A stretch of 64,000 nucleotides of DNA, from the NCBI RefSeq assembly GCF_017316305.2, contig NZ_CP147250.1:2417001-2481000 (forward strand), read 5' to 3'. The position numbers and the translations under genes were made by a program. Positions 45,715 through 57,761 of this stretch are shown in pieces; position 1 is the stretch's first letter; each line of letters opens with the position of its first letter. Under the pieces are notes generated by a model. It was not told where the DNA came from and did no database searches. It saw only the letters and a list, made by a program, of their open reading frames with translations. The DNA comes from Enterococcus sp. DIV1094 (GTDB taxonomy: Bacteria; Bacillota; Bacilli; Lactobacillales; Enterococcaceae).

Positions 45715-46140
45715 ATGTCATTTAAAAATCCAGAACAAGCAACCATCTTCCGTTATCTCCAAGAAGCAAAAACGATCGCAGTCGTTGGTTTAAGTAATAA
45801 GCCTGAACGGACAAGTTACCAAATTGCGCAATTATTACAAGAACACGGCTATCGTATCATTCCGGTCAATCCTGTTTTAGCAGGTGAAGAAGTGCTTGGT
45901 GAACCTGTTGTTGCACAACTGACGGATATCAATGAACCGATCGATATCGTGGATATTTTCCGTCGTAGTGAGTTTTTACCGGAAGTGGCAGCCGATTTCT
46001 TGAAAACAGATGCGAAGGTCTTCTGGGCACAGCTAGGTATTGAAAATGAAGAAGCTGCTGAAATGCTCCAAGCTGCTGGAAGAAATGACATCGTCATGGA
46101 TCGCTGCATCAAGATCGAGCTAGCGAAGATGGAACAATAA
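45715..46140 (+). CDS. CoA-binding domain protein (YccU-like)
   Basis: A 141-residue single Rossmann domain of the CoA_binding type: IAVVGLSNKPERTSYQIAQLLQEHG near residue 20, VNP, then IDIVDIFRRSEFLPEVAADFL and MDRCIKIEL. Binding of CoA or NADP is inferred from the family; no partner enzyme is seen. ATG 45715 follows AAAGGAG; an in-frame start at 45658 lacks a ribosome-binding site. The gene is monocistronic between plsY and parE. Confidence 0.87.
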   Translation: MSFKNPEQATIFRYLQEAKTIAVVGLSNKPERTSYQIAQLLQEHGYRIIPVNPVLAGEEVLGEPVVAQLTDINEPIDIVDIFRRSEFLPEVAADFLKTDAKVFWAQLGIENEEAAEMLQAAGRNDIVMDRCIKIELAKMEQ

Positions 46141-46375
46141 AACACGAGAAGTATCAGAAGAGCACGTTCAGATACGCAATAAAGTAACTTCTCGGAAACC
46201 TGTTAACTAAGTATGAGAAGAACGCATGTTGACCGATTGTTGATTTTTAAAAAAGAGTAAAGGATCGTTGCCATCGGTCTAGTTGATAGAAAAGGATGAA
46301 AAAGCGGGAGAGTTGGTTGTTTCTTGTAATTCTGACCTTCCCTCTTTTTTTTTGAGGACTTTTCTAGTATGATAA

Positions 46376-48466
<2,091 letters not shown>

Positions 48467-48477
48467 GAGGTCACCTA

Positions 48478-50928
48478 ATGGAAGAACGTCAAGAAATCCA
48501 AGAGTTAACGTTAGAAGAAGTGATGGGTGACCGCTTCGGACGTTACTCGAAATATATCATCCAAGAACGTGCGTTGCCCGATATCCGAGATGGCTTGAAG
48601 CCTGTTCAACGCCGTATTTTATTTGCGATGAACAAGGACGGCAATACGTTTGACAAAGGATTCCGTAAATCAGCGAAATCTGTTGGGAATATCATGGGTA
48701 ATTACCACCCTCATGGAGATAGTAGTATCTATGATGCAATGGTTCGTATGAGTCAAGATTGGAAGCTGCGAGAAGTACTTGTGGAGATGCACGGCAACAA
48801 CGGAAGTATGGATGGTGATCCACCAGCGGCCATGCGTTATACAGAAGCGCGTTTATCGCAGCTCAGTGGTGAGATGCTCGCTGATATCGAAAAGAATACG
48901 GTCGATCTTGTTTGGAACTTTGATGATACTGAAAAAGAACCGACCGTATTACCAGCAAGATATCCCAATCTGTTAGTTAACGGCTCAACGGGTATTTCTG
49001 CGGGGTATGCGACTGAGATCCCAACACATAATCTTGCTGAAGTCATCGATGGGACGGTCTATATGATCGACCATCCACAAGCAAGCTTAGACAAATTGAT
49101 GGAATTCATTCCTGGTCCTGATTTTCCAACAGGAGGTATTTTGCAAGGAAAAGATGAAATCAAGAAAGCTTATGAAACCGGTCGTGGCAAAGTCATCTTA
49201 CGCTCAAAGACCTCGATTGAATCAATCAAAGGAAACAAACAACAGATCGTGATCACTGAGATCCCTTATGAAGTGAACAAGGCGACACTTGTCAAAAAAA
49301 TGGATGAGATCCGCTTGAATAAAAAAATCGATGGGATCGCAGAAGTTCGTGACGAAAGTGATCGTACAGGTCTACAGATCGTTGTTGAATTGAAAAAAGA
49401 TGCAAATGCTCAAGGGATCTTGAACTATTTATTCAAGAATACCGAATTGCAGATCAACTATAACTTCAATATGGTCGCAATCGATCACATGACGCCTCAT
49501 CAAGTGGGCTTGAAAGATATTTTAAGTAGTTATATCGAGCATCGTAAACAAGTAATCACTAAGCGTAGTCAATTTGACCTAGAGAAAGCTCAAAAAAGAC
49601 AACATATCGTCGAAGGTCTGATGAAAGCTTTATCGATTTTAGATGAAGTGATCGCAACGATCCGTGAAAGTAAAGATAAAAAAGACGCAAAACTTAATTT
49701 AGTCCAAATGTTCCAGTTTACAGAAGAACAAGCGGAAGCCATCGTTACGTTACAACTGTACCGTTTAACGAATACAGACATCACAGAGTTGCGTCGTGAA
49801 TCGCAAGAATTGATCGCTCTGATCACAGAATTGAATAAAATTCTTTCAAATGATAAAGAGCTGTTTTCTGTCATGAAAAAAGAACTTCGTGAAGTCAAGA
49901 AGAAGTACGCTTCCTCTCGTTTGACGATGATCGAAGAGGAAATCGAAGAAATCAAGATCGACACACAAGTACTGGTTGCACAAGAAGATGTCATCGTCAG
50001 TGTGACGCGTGAAGGGTATGTGAAACGGACGAGTCTCCGTTCTTACAGTGCCTCAAAACCAGAAGAAATCGGAATGCGTGAAGGGGACTATCTGCTATAT
50101 GCAGGTGAACTGAACACCTTGGATCACGTTTTGTTAGTCACGAATAAAGCCAATGTGATCTATCGTCCCGTCCATGAACTGCCAGATTTGAAATGGAAAG
50201 ATGCTGGGGAGCACATTTCTCAAACGATTTTGAATCTTGCGGTCGATGAATCGATTTTAGCGGTCTTCCCATATCAGAAGATCGATTCTGAAAAAACATT
50301 TGTATTCATCAGTAAAAATGGCTTGATCAAACAGACACGGATGACCGATTTTGAACCATGGCGTACGTATAAGAGCCGTCCGTTGAGTGGGATGAAGTTT
50401 AAAGCTGGGGAAGATGAATTAGTAGCTGTCTATCTTGAAAAAGAACAGACAGATCGGGATGTTTTCTTAGTTACTCATCAAGGCATGGGCCTACGTTACC
50501 CATTGACGGAAGTACCTGTTGTTGGCACAAAAGCCGCAGGTGTCAAATCGATCAACTTGAAAGAAGAAGATTATGTTGTGAATGGCTTACTCGTCTTGGC
50601 AGAAGGCGATACGCCAATCGTCATCATTAGTCAGCGAGGTGCTGTAAAACGCATGCTTGCGCAAGAAATCAGTCAGACTTCTCGTGCCAAACGAGGCGTA
50701 GCTGTTTTACGAGAACTGAAGAAACAACCACATCGAGTCGTTTATATGTCTGAAGGACACGCGAAAACGATCACTATGATCAATCAAAAAGGACAAGAAA
50801 CTACGATCGATCCGACGGACTATCCGATCGGAGACCGTACATCTAATGGCTCTTTTGTCATCGACGAGAAAAAAGGTGGAGAAGTGCAGATGGTCATCGA
50901 TTCACCAATGATCGAGATTGAGGATTAA
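48478..50928 (+). CDS. parC: DNA topoisomerase IV subunit A
   Basis: DNA-cleaving subunit, 816 residues. The quinolone-resistance region reads HPHGDSSIYDAMVRM, so the Ser equivalent to position 80 is unchanged and the acidic residue four positions on is Asp, giving a wild-type appearance. The catalytic Tyr is in AAMRYTEARL. A C-terminal beta-pinwheel with repeats such as GYVKRTSLRSY and GLIKQTRMTDF occupies residues about 500-800. AGGAGGTCACC precedes the ATG. A perfect terminator follows. Confidence 0.97.
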   Translation: MEERQEIQELTLEEVMGDRFGRYSKYIIQERALPDIRDGLKPVQRRILFAMNKDGNTFDKGFRKSAKSVGNIMGNYHPHGDSSIYDAMVRMSQDWKLREVLVEMHGNNGSMDGDPPAAMRYTEARLSQLSGEMLADIEKNTVDLVWNFDDTEKEPTVLPARYPNLLVNGSTGISAGYATEIPTHNLAEVIDGTVYMIDHPQASLDKLMEFIPGPDFPTGGILQGKDEIKKAYETGRGKVILRSKTSIESIKGNKQQIVITEIPYEVNKATLVKKMDEIRLNKKIDGIAEVRDESDRTGLQIVVELKKDANAQGILNYLFKNTELQINYNFNMVAIDHMTPHQVGLKDILSSYIEHRKQVITKRSQFDLEKAQKRQHIVEGLMKALSILDEVIATIRESKDKKDAKLNLVQMFQFTEEQAEAIVTLQLYRLTNTDITELRRESQELIALITELNKILSNDKELFSVMKKELREVKKKYASSRLTMIEEEIEEIKIDTQVLVAQEDVIVSVTREGYVKRTSLRSYSASKPEEIGMREGDYLLYAGELNTLDHVLLVTNKANVIYRPVHELPDLKWKDAGEHISQTILNLAVDESILAVFPYQKIDSEKTFVFISKNGLIKQTRMTDFEPWRTYKSRPLSGMKFKAGEDELVAVYLEKEQTDRDVFLVTHQGMGLRYPLTEVPVVGTKAAGVKSINLKEEDYVVNGLLVLAEGDTPIVIISQRGAVKRMLAQEISQTSRAKRGVAVLRELKKQPHRVVYMSEGHAKTITMINQKGQETTIDPTDYPIGDRTSNGSFVIDEKKGGEVQMVIDSPMIEIED

Positions 50929-50947
50929 CTGTTATAGTTTTTTATGG

Positions 50948-50992
50948 AATAGCCCGAAACTGTATTATTACAGTTTCGGGCTATTCTTTTTA
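50948..50992 (+). terminator. Intrinsic terminator after parC
   Basis: A perfect 17-bp stem, AATAGCCCGAAACTGTA (50948-50964) with its complement (50969-50985), has a TTAT loop and is followed by CTTTTTATATT. Confidence 0.92.
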
Positions 50993-51100
50993 TATTAAAA
51001 GAAAATTAATACTTGCACAAACAAAATATGAATAGATTCACAAGCTGTAAATGTTGATTTAACAACTTTAATAACTAATATTATTTTATATACACTTTAT

Positions 51101-51118
51101 TTGTTACTAAAAAAACAA
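51101..51118. promoter_or_regulatory. Rex-like operator upstream of pflB
   Basis: TTGTTACTAAAAAAACAA resembles the Rex consensus TTGTKANNNNNNTMACAA with TTGTT/AACAA arms and one mismatched pair. It lies 8 bp upstream of the -35 of pflB. Rex senses the NADH/NAD ratio in Firmicutes. Confidence 0.5.
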
Positions 51119-51126
51119 GAAAACCC

Positions 51127-51154
51127 TTGCATTGGGAGCAACATGTGTTATACT
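51127..51154 (+). promoter_or_regulatory. Predicted promoter of pflB
   Basis: TTGCAT (51127-51132) and TATACT (51149-51154) are 16 bp apart, directly downstream of the Rex-like site. Confidence 0.65.
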
Positions 51155-51201
51155 TATCACGTAAAAACTGTTACATAAAACAGAAACGGGAGGTCCATAC
51201 G

Positions 51202-53433
51202 ATGGAACAATGGAATGGATTTAAAGGAACGAAGTGGAAAGAAGGCGTGGATACACGCGATTTTATCCAAAACAACTATACAGAATACCGCGGTGATGAT
51301 AGCTTTTTAGAAAAACCGACTGAAGCAACTGACAACTTGTGGGAAAAATTACAAAAATTGAATGATATCCAATTTGAACGCAACGGTGTTTACGATATGG
51401 ATACAGATGTCGTGTCAACGATCACTTCTCACGAAGCTGGCTACTTAGACAAAGACTTAGAACAAGTCGTAGGTCTACAAACAGAAACACCATTAAAACA
51501 AGCCTTCATGCCATTTGGCGGTATCAACATGGCAAACCATGCGTTGACAAGTAATGGCTATGAGCCAAAAGAAGAGTTGACACATATTTTCACAGACTGG
51601 AGAAAAACACATAACCAAGGTGTGTTCGATGCTTATACAGCAGAAATGCGTGCTGCACGTAAAAACAAGATCATCACTGGACTTCCTGACGCATACGGAC
51701 GTGGCCGAATCATCGGTGACTATCGTCGTATCGCATTGTACGGAATCGATTATTTAATGGCTCAAAAGAAAAAAGACCATGACAATACTGGCTACCATAC
51801 AATGAGCGAAGAAGTGATCCGTCTTCGTGAAGAAATCTCAGAACAATATCGTGCATTGGCTCAAATGAAAGAAATGGCTGCAAAATATGGCTATGATATT
51901 TCAAAACCAGCTGCAAATGCGAAAGAAGCTGTTCAATGGTTATACTTTGGTTACCTAGCAGCAATCAAATCTCAAAACGGAGCAGCAATGTCTATCGGAC
52001 GTATCTCTGCTTTCTTAGATATCTATATCCAACGCGACTTAGATAACGGCGTGATCACTGAAAGAGAAGCACAAGAATTGATCGACCATCTTGTGATGAA
52101 ATTACGTATGGTGAAATTTGCACGTACGCCTGAATACAATCAATTGTTCTCTGGTTTCCCGATCTGGGCGACATTATCAATTGCTGGTATGGGCTTAGAC
52201 GGACGTTCATTAGTAACGAAAAATGATTTCCGTATGTTGCATACATTAACAAACATGGGACCTTCACCAGAACCAAACTTGACTGTTTTATATTCAGAAA
52301 ACTTACCTGAAGGATTCAGAACGTATGCAAGTAAAATTGCGATCGAAAGTTCTTCGATCCAATTTGAAAATGATAACTTACTTCGCGAACAATGGGGTTC
52401 AGATGACTGTGCGATCGCATGTTGTGTATCTGGAACTGTTGTTGGTAAAGATATGCAATTCTTCGGAGCACGCGCAAACTTAGCGAAAGCATTGTTATAC
52501 GCGATCAACGGTGGTGTTGATGAGATGACAGGAGCGCAAGTAGGTCCTGAATATCGTCCAATCACAAGCGACACATTAGACTTTGAAGAAGTGAAACACA
52601 ACTTCATGAATATCATGGATTGGTTAGCTGAGCTTTATGTAAATACGCTAAACATCATCCACTATATGCACGACAAATATTCTTATGAAGCTGCACAATT
52701 AGCTGTAATGGATACTGACTTGAAACGTACATTTGCCACAGGTATTGCAGGGATCTCTCACGCAGCAGATAGCTTGTCTGCAATCAAATATGCACAAGTA
52801 AAACCAATCCGTAATGAACAAGGGATCACAGTTGACTTTGAAGTGACTGGCGACTTCCCTAAATATGGAAATGACGATGACCGTGCTGATGAAATCGCTG
52901 AATGGGTATTAGAATACTTCATGGGCCAAATCAAACGTCACAAAACTTACCGTAATTCAACTCCGACAACTTCATTATTGACAATCACGTCAAACGTTGT
53001 TTACGGAAAAAATACAGGTAATACACCAGATGGACGTGAAGCTGGTAAACCGTTGGCACCTGGTGCAAACCCAAGTTACCAAGCAGAACAAAATGGTTTG
53101 CTTGCAAGCTTGAATTCAACAGCGAAATTCAATTATGCACATGCTAGAGATGGAATCTCTAACACACAAACGATCAATCCTTCTGGGTTAGGGAAAGACG
53201 AAGAAACAAGAATCGACAACTTACGTAACGTATTAGATGGTTACTTCTCAAGAGGCGCATACCACTTGAACGTGAACGTATTCAGTAACGACTTGTTACG
53301 TGATGCAATGGAAAACCCAATGAAATATCCAAACTTAACGATCCGTGTTTCTGGATATGCCGTTAAATTCCGTGACTTGACAAGAGAACAACAATTAGAT
53401 GTATTGATGAGAACGTCACACGACAGAATGTAA
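51202..53433 (+). CDS. pflB: Formate acetyltransferase (pyruvate formate-lyase)
   Basis: Converts pyruvate and CoA to acetyl-CoA and formate in anaerobic fermentation. The protein has 743 residues. The radical-transferring cysteine pair is in CAIACCVSG (about residue 410), and the glycyl-radical site is in [10 protein letters not shown] near the C-terminus. The start at 51202 follows CGGGAGG and gives the conserved [12 protein letters not shown]; an upstream in-frame ATG at 51127 overlaps the promoter. Codon choice is strongly biased, consistent with high expression. Its terminator separates it from pflA. Confidence 0.98.
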   Translation: MEQWNGFKGTKWKEGVDTRDFIQNNYTEYRGDDSFLEKPTEATDNLWEKLQKLNDIQFERNGVYDMDTDVVSTITSHEAGYLDKDLEQVVGLQTETPLKQAFMPFGGINMANHALTSNGYEPKEELTHIFTDWRKTHNQGVFDAYTAEMRAARKNKIITGLPDAYGRGRIIGDYRRIALYGIDYLMAQKKKDHDNTGYHTMSEEVIRLREEISEQYRALAQMKEMAAKYGYDISKPAANAKEAVQWLYFGYLAAIKSQNGAAMSIGRISAFLDIYIQRDLDNGVITEREAQELIDHLVMKLRMVKFARTPEYNQLFSGFPIWATLSIAGMGLDGRSLVTKNDFRMLHTLTNMGPSPEPNLTVLYSENLPEGFRTYASKIAIESSSIQFENDNLLREQWGSDDCAIACCVSGTVVGKDMQFFGARANLAKALLYAINGGVDEMTGAQVGPEYRPITSDTLDFEEVKHNFMNIMDWLAELYVNTLNIIHYMHDKYSYEAAQLAVMDTDLKRTFATGIAGISHAADSLSAIKYAQVKPIRNEQGITVDFEVTGDFPKYGNDDDRADEIAEWVLEYFMGQIKRHKTYRNSTPTTSLLTITSNVVYGKNTGNTPDGREAGKPLAPGANPSYQAEQNGLLASLNSTAKFNYAHARDGISNTQTINPSGLGKDEETRIDNLRNVLDGYFSRGAYHLNVNVFSNDLLRDAMENPMKYPNLTIRVSGYAVKFRDLTREQQLDVLMRTSHDRM

Positions 53434-53454
53434 GACAACCAACGTAGTGTAAAA

Positions 53455-53496
53455 GGAAAGACAAAAGTTCCGCATGAGCTTTTGTCTTCCTTTTTT
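53455..53496 (+). terminator. Intrinsic terminator between pflB and pflA
   Basis: GGAAAGACAAAAG (53455-53467) pairs with CTTTTGTCTTCC (53479-53490), followed by TTTTTT. Some read-through could still supply pflA. Confidence 0.85.
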
Positions 53497-53569
53497 ACAA
53501 AGAGGTTGTGGTTGAAAAACATTGTCCGTGGCTCGAGACGAAAGAAATTAAAGAAAAGAAGTGATTAAG

Positions 53570-54331
53570 ATGGAAGAACAAACAATAGGCTATGTCCATT
53601 CGATTGAAACATTTGGGTCTGTAGATGGACCAGGCGTTCGCTTTGTCGTCTTCATGCAAGGTTGTCGGATGCGTTGTGAATTTTGCCATAATCCAGACAC
53701 TTGGAATATCGGTGGAGGAAAAGAATATACCGCAGAGGCGATTTTAGATCAAGCAGAGCGCTATCGTTCTTATTGGGGCAAGCAAGGAGGGATCACGATC
53801 AGTGGTGGTGAACCTTTATTGCAGATCGATTTCCTGATCGAATTATTCCAAAAAGCGCAAGAACGTGGCATCCATACAACGATCGATACGTGTGGGAAAC
53901 CATTTTCGTATGATGAGCCTTTCTTTTCTCGTTTTGAAGAGTTGATGAACTATACGGACTTACTGTTATTTGACATCAAACATATTGATAATGAAGCACA
54001 CAAGAAATTGACTCACTGGGGCAATGAAAATATTCTGGAGATGGCTCAGTATCTTTCAGATATCAAAAAACCAGTCTGGATCCGTCATGTCTTAGTCCCT
54101 GAACGTAGTGACTATGATGAATATTTGATTCGCCTAGATGCGTTCATCAAAACACTTGAGAATGTCGATCGAGTGGAAATCCTTCCTTATCATACAATGG
54201 GTAGATACAAATGGGAGACTCTTGGTTTGGCGTATCCACTTGAAGGGATCGAACCGCCGACAAAAGAGCGAGTTGAAAATGCGAAACGTCTTCTTCATAT
54301 AGAAGATTACACAAAATATTTAACTAGATAG
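53570..54331 (+). CDS. pflA: Pyruvate formate-lyase activating enzyme
   Basis: Radical-SAM enzyme, 253 residues, that installs the glycyl radical on PflB. The [4Fe-4S] motif is CRMRCEFCHN (about residues 30-37), preceded by the conserved SVDGPGVRFVVFMQGC. GGITISGGEPLLQ and FDIKHIDNEAHKKLT follow. The ATG at 53570 has GAAAAGAAGTG upstream; the GTG at 53561 lies in that site. It follows pflB after a terminator, the common pflB-pflA order. Confidence 0.97.
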   Translation: MEEQTIGYVHSIETFGSVDGPGVRFVVFMQGCRMRCEFCHNPDTWNIGGGKEYTAEAILDQAERYRSYWGKQGGITISGGEPLLQIDFLIELFQKAQERGIHTTIDTCGKPFSYDEPFFSRFEELMNYTDLLLFDIKHIDNEAHKKLTHWGNENILEMAQYLSDIKKPVWIRHVLVPERSDYDEYLIRLDAFIKTLENVDRVEILPYHTMGRYKWETLGLAYPLEGIEPPTKERVENAKRLLHIEDYTKYLTR

Positions 54332-54336
54332 ACGTT

Positions 54337-54376
54337 AACGGAAGGAAGATAAGTATTGCTTCTTTCCGTTTTTTTG
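54337..54376 (+). terminator. Intrinsic terminator after pflA
   Basis: AACGGAAGGAAG (54337-54348) pairs with CTTCTTTCCGTT (54359-54370), one mismatch, followed by TTTTT. Confidence 0.85.
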
Positions 54377-54415
54377 CTATTATTGAATAGGAGAAAAGAA
54401 AAAGGAGCGAGTCAA

Positions 54416-55342
54416 ATGTCAAAAGTTTTAGTTTTTGGTCATCAAAATCCTGATACAGATGCAATTGGAGCAGCGATTGCATTTTCATATTTGCAAAATC
54501 AATTAGGAGTAAATGCGGAGCCTGTTGCTTTAGGCACACCAAGTGAAGAAACACAATTTGCACTAGATTACTTCAAATTAGATGCACCACGTGTGATCTC
54601 ATCAATCAAAGAAGAACAAGCAGATGTGATGCTAGTGGATCATAATGAATTCCAACAAAGTGTAGCTGACATTGCGGAAGCAACGATCTTAGCAGTAGTT
54701 GACCACCATCGTATCGCAAACTTTGAAACAGCAAATCCATTGTACTATCGTGCTGAACCAGTTGGTTGCACAAGTACTATTGTTTTAAAACTATTCAAAG
54801 AAAACCAAATTGAGATCCCTAAAGAAATCGCTGGAATCATGTTATCTGCGATCATTTCAGATACTTTATTGTTCAAATCACCAACATCAACAGAAGAAGA
54901 TCAGTTGGCTGCAAAAGAACTAGTTGAGATCTCGGGTGTAGATTTAGAAGCATACGGCTTGGAGATGCTAAAAGCAGGGACAAACCTTAGCGATAAAGCA
55001 GCCGAAGTATTACTTGACCTAGATGCAAAAAGTTTCCCAATGGCGAGCTCAAGCGTGCGCATCGCTCAAGTCAATACAGTTGATTTAAACGAAGTGATGG
55101 ACCGTCAAGCAGAGCTTGAAGCAGCGATGAACGCTGAGATTGCTGAAAACGGTTATGATCTTTTCGTCCTTGTAGTAACGGACATCTTGAACAGCAATTC
55201 AGAATTATTGATTGCCGGTGAAAGAAAAGCAGAAGTTGAACAAGCATTTAATGTGAAGTTAGAAAACAATCGCGCATTTTTACAAGGGGTCGTTTCACGT
55301 AAAAAACAAGTGGTCCCTCAATTGACAGAAGTTTTCAATTAA
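54416..55342 (+). CDS. ppaC: Manganese-dependent inorganic pyrophosphatase
   Basis: Family II pyrophosphatase, 308 residues, cytosolic; hydrolyses PPi to drive biosynthesis. DHH motifs are visible: [15 protein letters not shown] (metal-binding His and Asp), [21 protein letters not shown] and [12 protein letters not shown]. The C-terminal DHHA2 domain ends [13 protein letters not shown]. The start at 54416 follows AAAAGGAGCGAG; an in-frame start at 54356 would overlap the pflA terminator. A terminator follows. Confidence 0.97.
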   Translation: MSKVLVFGHQNPDTDAIGAAIAFSYLQNQLGVNAEPVALGTPSEETQFALDYFKLDAPRVISSIKEEQADVMLVDHNEFQQSVADIAEATILAVVDHHRIANFETANPLYYRAEPVGCTSTIVLKLFKENQIEIPKEIAGIMLSAIISDTLLFKSPTSTEEDQLAAKELVEISGVDLEAYGLEMLKAGTNLSDKAAEVLLDLDAKSFPMASSSVRIAQVNTVDLNEVMDRQAELEAAMNAEIAENGYDLFVLVVTDILNSNSELLIAGERKAEVEQAFNVKLENNRAFLQGVVSRKKQVVPQLTEVFN

Positions 55343-55358
55343 GCGACGAGATTGAAAG

Positions 55359-55402
55359 AAGTGGGAGTGTGACCAGTTGACTGGAACCTCTCACTTTTTT
55401 AT
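55359..55402 (+). terminator. Intrinsic terminator after ppaC
   Basis: AAGTGGGAG pairs with CTCTCACTT with a central CCAG/CTGG stem, followed by TTTTATTT. Confidence 0.8.
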
Positions 55403-55433
55403 TTAAACGTCCACATAGAAAGCAGGTAAATCG

Positions 55434-56282
55434 ATGCAATATTTTCATTCTCAAGATGATCGGCGGAAACTGATCGCACAGCCACTATTTCAACCAATGA
55501 TCGACTATCTGATCAGTCAAGGCACACAAGATATCATCTTGCGACAACTAAAAAAAGAATTTCCCCAGAAAAAAATGGAACATTTTCTTGACCAAATGAT
55601 CGACAACGGCTTGATCATTCGAGAGAATCGGCGTTATCGCTGTGCCTTTCCAGTGTATGATCAAAAAGATTTTCGAGAGGAAATCGCTCAGTTAACCCAA
55701 GAATTGATGCAAGAATTGCTGAAGCAGCCAGAAAGTCAAAGAGCGCTCTTTTTGGCAGAAGAGATCTGGCATTTCTGTCGTGAGACTGAAACAGATTATT
55801 TTTATGCGACCGCCTTTTCAGTTCCAACGATCGAACGATTAGAAGCAGGCAATGAAAATTACCGATTTGTAACGCTCCAACAAGAGAACGAAGTTTCTTT
55901 GCCAACTTATTTCCATCTTCAAAAACAGCAGACGACATTACCTGAAGAGTTCCAGGCGTTGGGGCAGTTGATCGGCGATGTGAACGAAGCATATTTTTTT
56001 GATCAAGTAGAAGTGATCATCGAACGGGTTTGTGAAAACAAATACAAAAAACGCCGTGAGTCGATTTTTTTAGATGCGTTATTATTAGCAAATGTCTTGG
56101 CTCACAATGAGCAGTATCACTTACTGCTGCCTGTAGTCGATAATAAGAAAGATTCATTGTTGGAAGAGCGACTATTGGCTCAAACGAGTGTGGAACGTGC
56201 CTTTATCAAAGAACAAGCGTTGGTTGCGCTGATGAAGGAGCTAGAGGTAAAATCTTATTCTTACATCAAAAAAATGATTTAA
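55434..56282 (+). CDS. DUF1803-like protein
   Basis: A 282-residue soluble protein. It resembles the DUF1803 proteins that sit next to ppaC and pflA in lactic acid bacteria (from memory; moderate certainty). The first 60 residues (TQDIILRQLKKEFPQKKMEHFLDQMIDNGLIIRENRRYRC) look like a winged helix, so DNA or protein binding is possible. No catalytic motif is seen. AAAGCAGGTAAATCG precedes the ATG. Single gene with its own terminator. Confidence 0.7.
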   Translation: MQYFHSQDDRRKLIAQPLFQPMIDYLISQGTQDIILRQLKKEFPQKKMEHFLDQMIDNGLIIRENRRYRCAFPVYDQKDFREEIAQLTQELMQELLKQPESQRALFLAEEIWHFCRETETDYFYATAFSVPTIERLEAGNENYRFVTLQQENEVSLPTYFHLQKQQTTLPEEFQALGQLIGDVNEAYFFDQVEVIIERVCENKYKKRRESIFLDALLLANVLAHNEQYHLLLPVVDNKKDSLLEERLLAQTSVERAFIKEQALVALMKELEVKSYSYIKKMI

Positions 56283-56285
56283 AAA

Positions 56286-56326
56286 AATCACTGTTCTCCC
56301 TATTTGGATGAACAGTGATTTTTTAG
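56286..56326. terminator. Terminator between DUF1803-like gene and membrane gene
   Basis: AAATCACTGTTC pairs with GAACAGTGATTT around a 13-nt loop, with T-run on the plus strand and A-run upstream, so it can serve both convergent genes. Confidence 0.85.
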
Positions 56327-56938
56327 TCATGCTGTTTTTCGAAAGTGCCACATCATATAAGCTAAATTACCGATAAACAAGATATCTAGTATATTACTAG
56401 TGATTTGAATATTTGCAGAATTGATCGATGGTGCAAATGCCAAGATGAACAATGCGACGATACTATAGCAAAAACAGAAAAAAGTACTCATTTGGATAAG
56501 CATCGGCATCCTTAATTGCTTAGTGATCAATGAAAAAATAAAGAAAGTGAATATCGTCAAAATCACCACTAAACCATTGATGATGAAGAAAAATAGTGAA
56601 TCTTGATTGAACGTATACAACATAGCGGTTAAGAGATTCAGTGATTTCAGTATGACGAAAATGATGTTCACTTCATTAAATGTATTCATTTTTTTCTTTG
56701 CAAAGTAGGCCGCGAAGCATAACGAGAAAATGAGACCACATAAGGTAGACAAAATCAAGAATGTTGGATTGTCGCTCGATTGGTTAAGCTCAGAATGGTC
56801 TAGTAGTAACCAGCCAAATGAGTTGCAAGGTATGCTGGATGTCTTGAAGTAAGCGTAAAAGAAAAAAAGCAAGGCACTCAAAAAGGCAAAAACAGATCCC
56901 CAATGTAAATAGGTCGTTGTTCTTTGTTGTATTTGCAT
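56327..56938 (-). CDS. Membrane protein, unknown
   Basis: A 203-residue hydrophobic protein with about six transmembrane helices. A CNSFGWLLLDHSELNQSS segment between the first two helices would be outside. No family was recognised, and the closest impression is of small enterococcal-specific integral membrane proteins. The ATG at 56938 was chosen because GGGAG lies 5 nt upstream; the frame stays open further upstream to 57049 across a TATAAT promoter-like box, which is unlikely to be coding. Downstream of the YebE-like gene on the same strand, separated by a hairpin. Confidence 0.6.
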   Translation of the reverse strand: MQIQQRTTTYLHWGSVFAFLSALLFFFYAYFKTSSIPCNSFGWLLLDHSELNQSSDNPTFLILSTLCGLIFSLCFAAYFAKKKMNTFNEVNIIFVILKSLNLLTAMLYTFNQDSLFFFIINGLVVILTIFTFFIFSLITKQLRMPMLIQMSTFFCFCYSIVALFILAFAPSINSANIQITSNILDILFIGNLAYMMWHFRKTA

Positions 56939-57010
56939 AAGGACTCCCATAAATTTAATGATATACATTATAATAACAAAATGATGAGGAATTGTCGACA
57001 TTTTTAATAA

Positions 57011-57062
57011 AACAAATAAATAAACGATGATTTGATGAAAGGGCTTCATCAGATCATCATTT
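57011..57062 (-). terminator. Hairpin after UPF0316 gene
   Basis: GATGAT-TTGATGAA pairs with TTCATCA-GATCATC just beyond the stop of the minus-strand gene at 57076. Transcription on the minus strand runs into TTTATTTAT. Confidence 0.65.
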
Positions 57063-57075
57063 ACTTCACATTTAT

Positions 57076-57624
57076 TTATTTTACATTGCTTCGGCGTTTG
57101 CGCACTTTTTTTGTCCAGAACCCACCAGAAATATATTTTGGTTCATAAGAGATAATAAAAGCCCGCTCTTCCACTTCTTTGATCAATCGGTAAAGTTCGC
57201 GCTCACTTTTACGTGGAGAAAGAATCTCTAATACTAAACGCTCACCTTCAAGTCCTGTCGCAGAAGTTTGTGTCACACCAAAGCCATTTTCTCTAAGAAT
57301 GATCGGTAAGTTCTTATCTTCAGACGTATTCGCTGGCAAGATCGTTGTTACCATGATATAGCCTAGTGCTAATTTATCTTCGATGGCGATCCCGACACTG
57401 ATACCCACAGCATAACCTAGTGCGTAAACGAATAAGTTCAAAGGGTTATCTAAGCGGTCTAAGACCAGCGACAAACCAACGATGTAAATAATGATCTCAA
57501 CCATACTAACTAAAGGCGCGATATAACGATAGCCTTTCATGGTCAGCATAAAGCGTAATGTATTTAATGTGATGTAAGCGAAATTGATGAAAAAGATCAT
57601 CGCTAACATTTTTGGATCGAACAT
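57076..57624 (-). CDS. UPF0316 (DUF5698/DUF2179) membrane protein, YebE-like
   Basis: A 182-residue protein with three N-terminal transmembrane helices (about residues 5-95), of which the third holds YALGYAVGISVGIAIEDKLALG, and a cytoplasmic DUF2179 domain (RENGFGVTQTSATGLEGERLVLEILSPRKSE). These are the marks of the UPF0316/YebE family. Function is unknown. The DUF2179 domain also occurs at the C-terminus of YitT proteins such as 11689-12570, and a second YitT paralogue in this window lacks it. AAAGGAGTTC precedes the ATG. Confidence 0.88.
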   Translation of the reverse strand: MFDPKMLAMIFFINFAYITLNTLRFMLTMKGYRYIAPLVSMVEIIIYIVGLSLVLDRLDNPLNLFVYALGYAVGISVGIAIEDKLALGYIMVTTILPANTSEDKNLPIILRENGFGVTQTSATGLEGERLVLEILSPRKSERELYRLIKEVEERAFIISYEPKYISGGFWTKKVRKRRSNVK

Positions 57625-57761
57625 GGTAAGAACTCCTTTCTGATTTCTCTATACTCATCATATCAGAAATAATTCAAATGAAGAAAAGAATAAACGTTTA
57701 TTACTTTAAAAAAATGATAAAATGATTATAATAGAATTATAAAGAGAGTCAGGTGAGCGCG

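Noticed and set aside
46300-46350. Terminator before parE
   Set aside because: GGGAGAGTTGG and CCTTCCCTC resemble stem arms before a T-run, but the pairing is poor. Not listed as a feature.
48715-48745. Possible quinolone-resistance change in ParC
   Set aside because: The region reads HPHGDSSIYDAMV. The Ser equivalent to position 80 is intact, and Asp at the equivalent of 84 is a natural acidic residue in related bacteria. No resistance call is justified.
56939-57049. Longer N-terminus for the 56327-56938 membrane protein
   Set aside because: The extra 37 codons span a TATAAT box and the best ribosome-binding site GGGAG, and there is no site before 57049.
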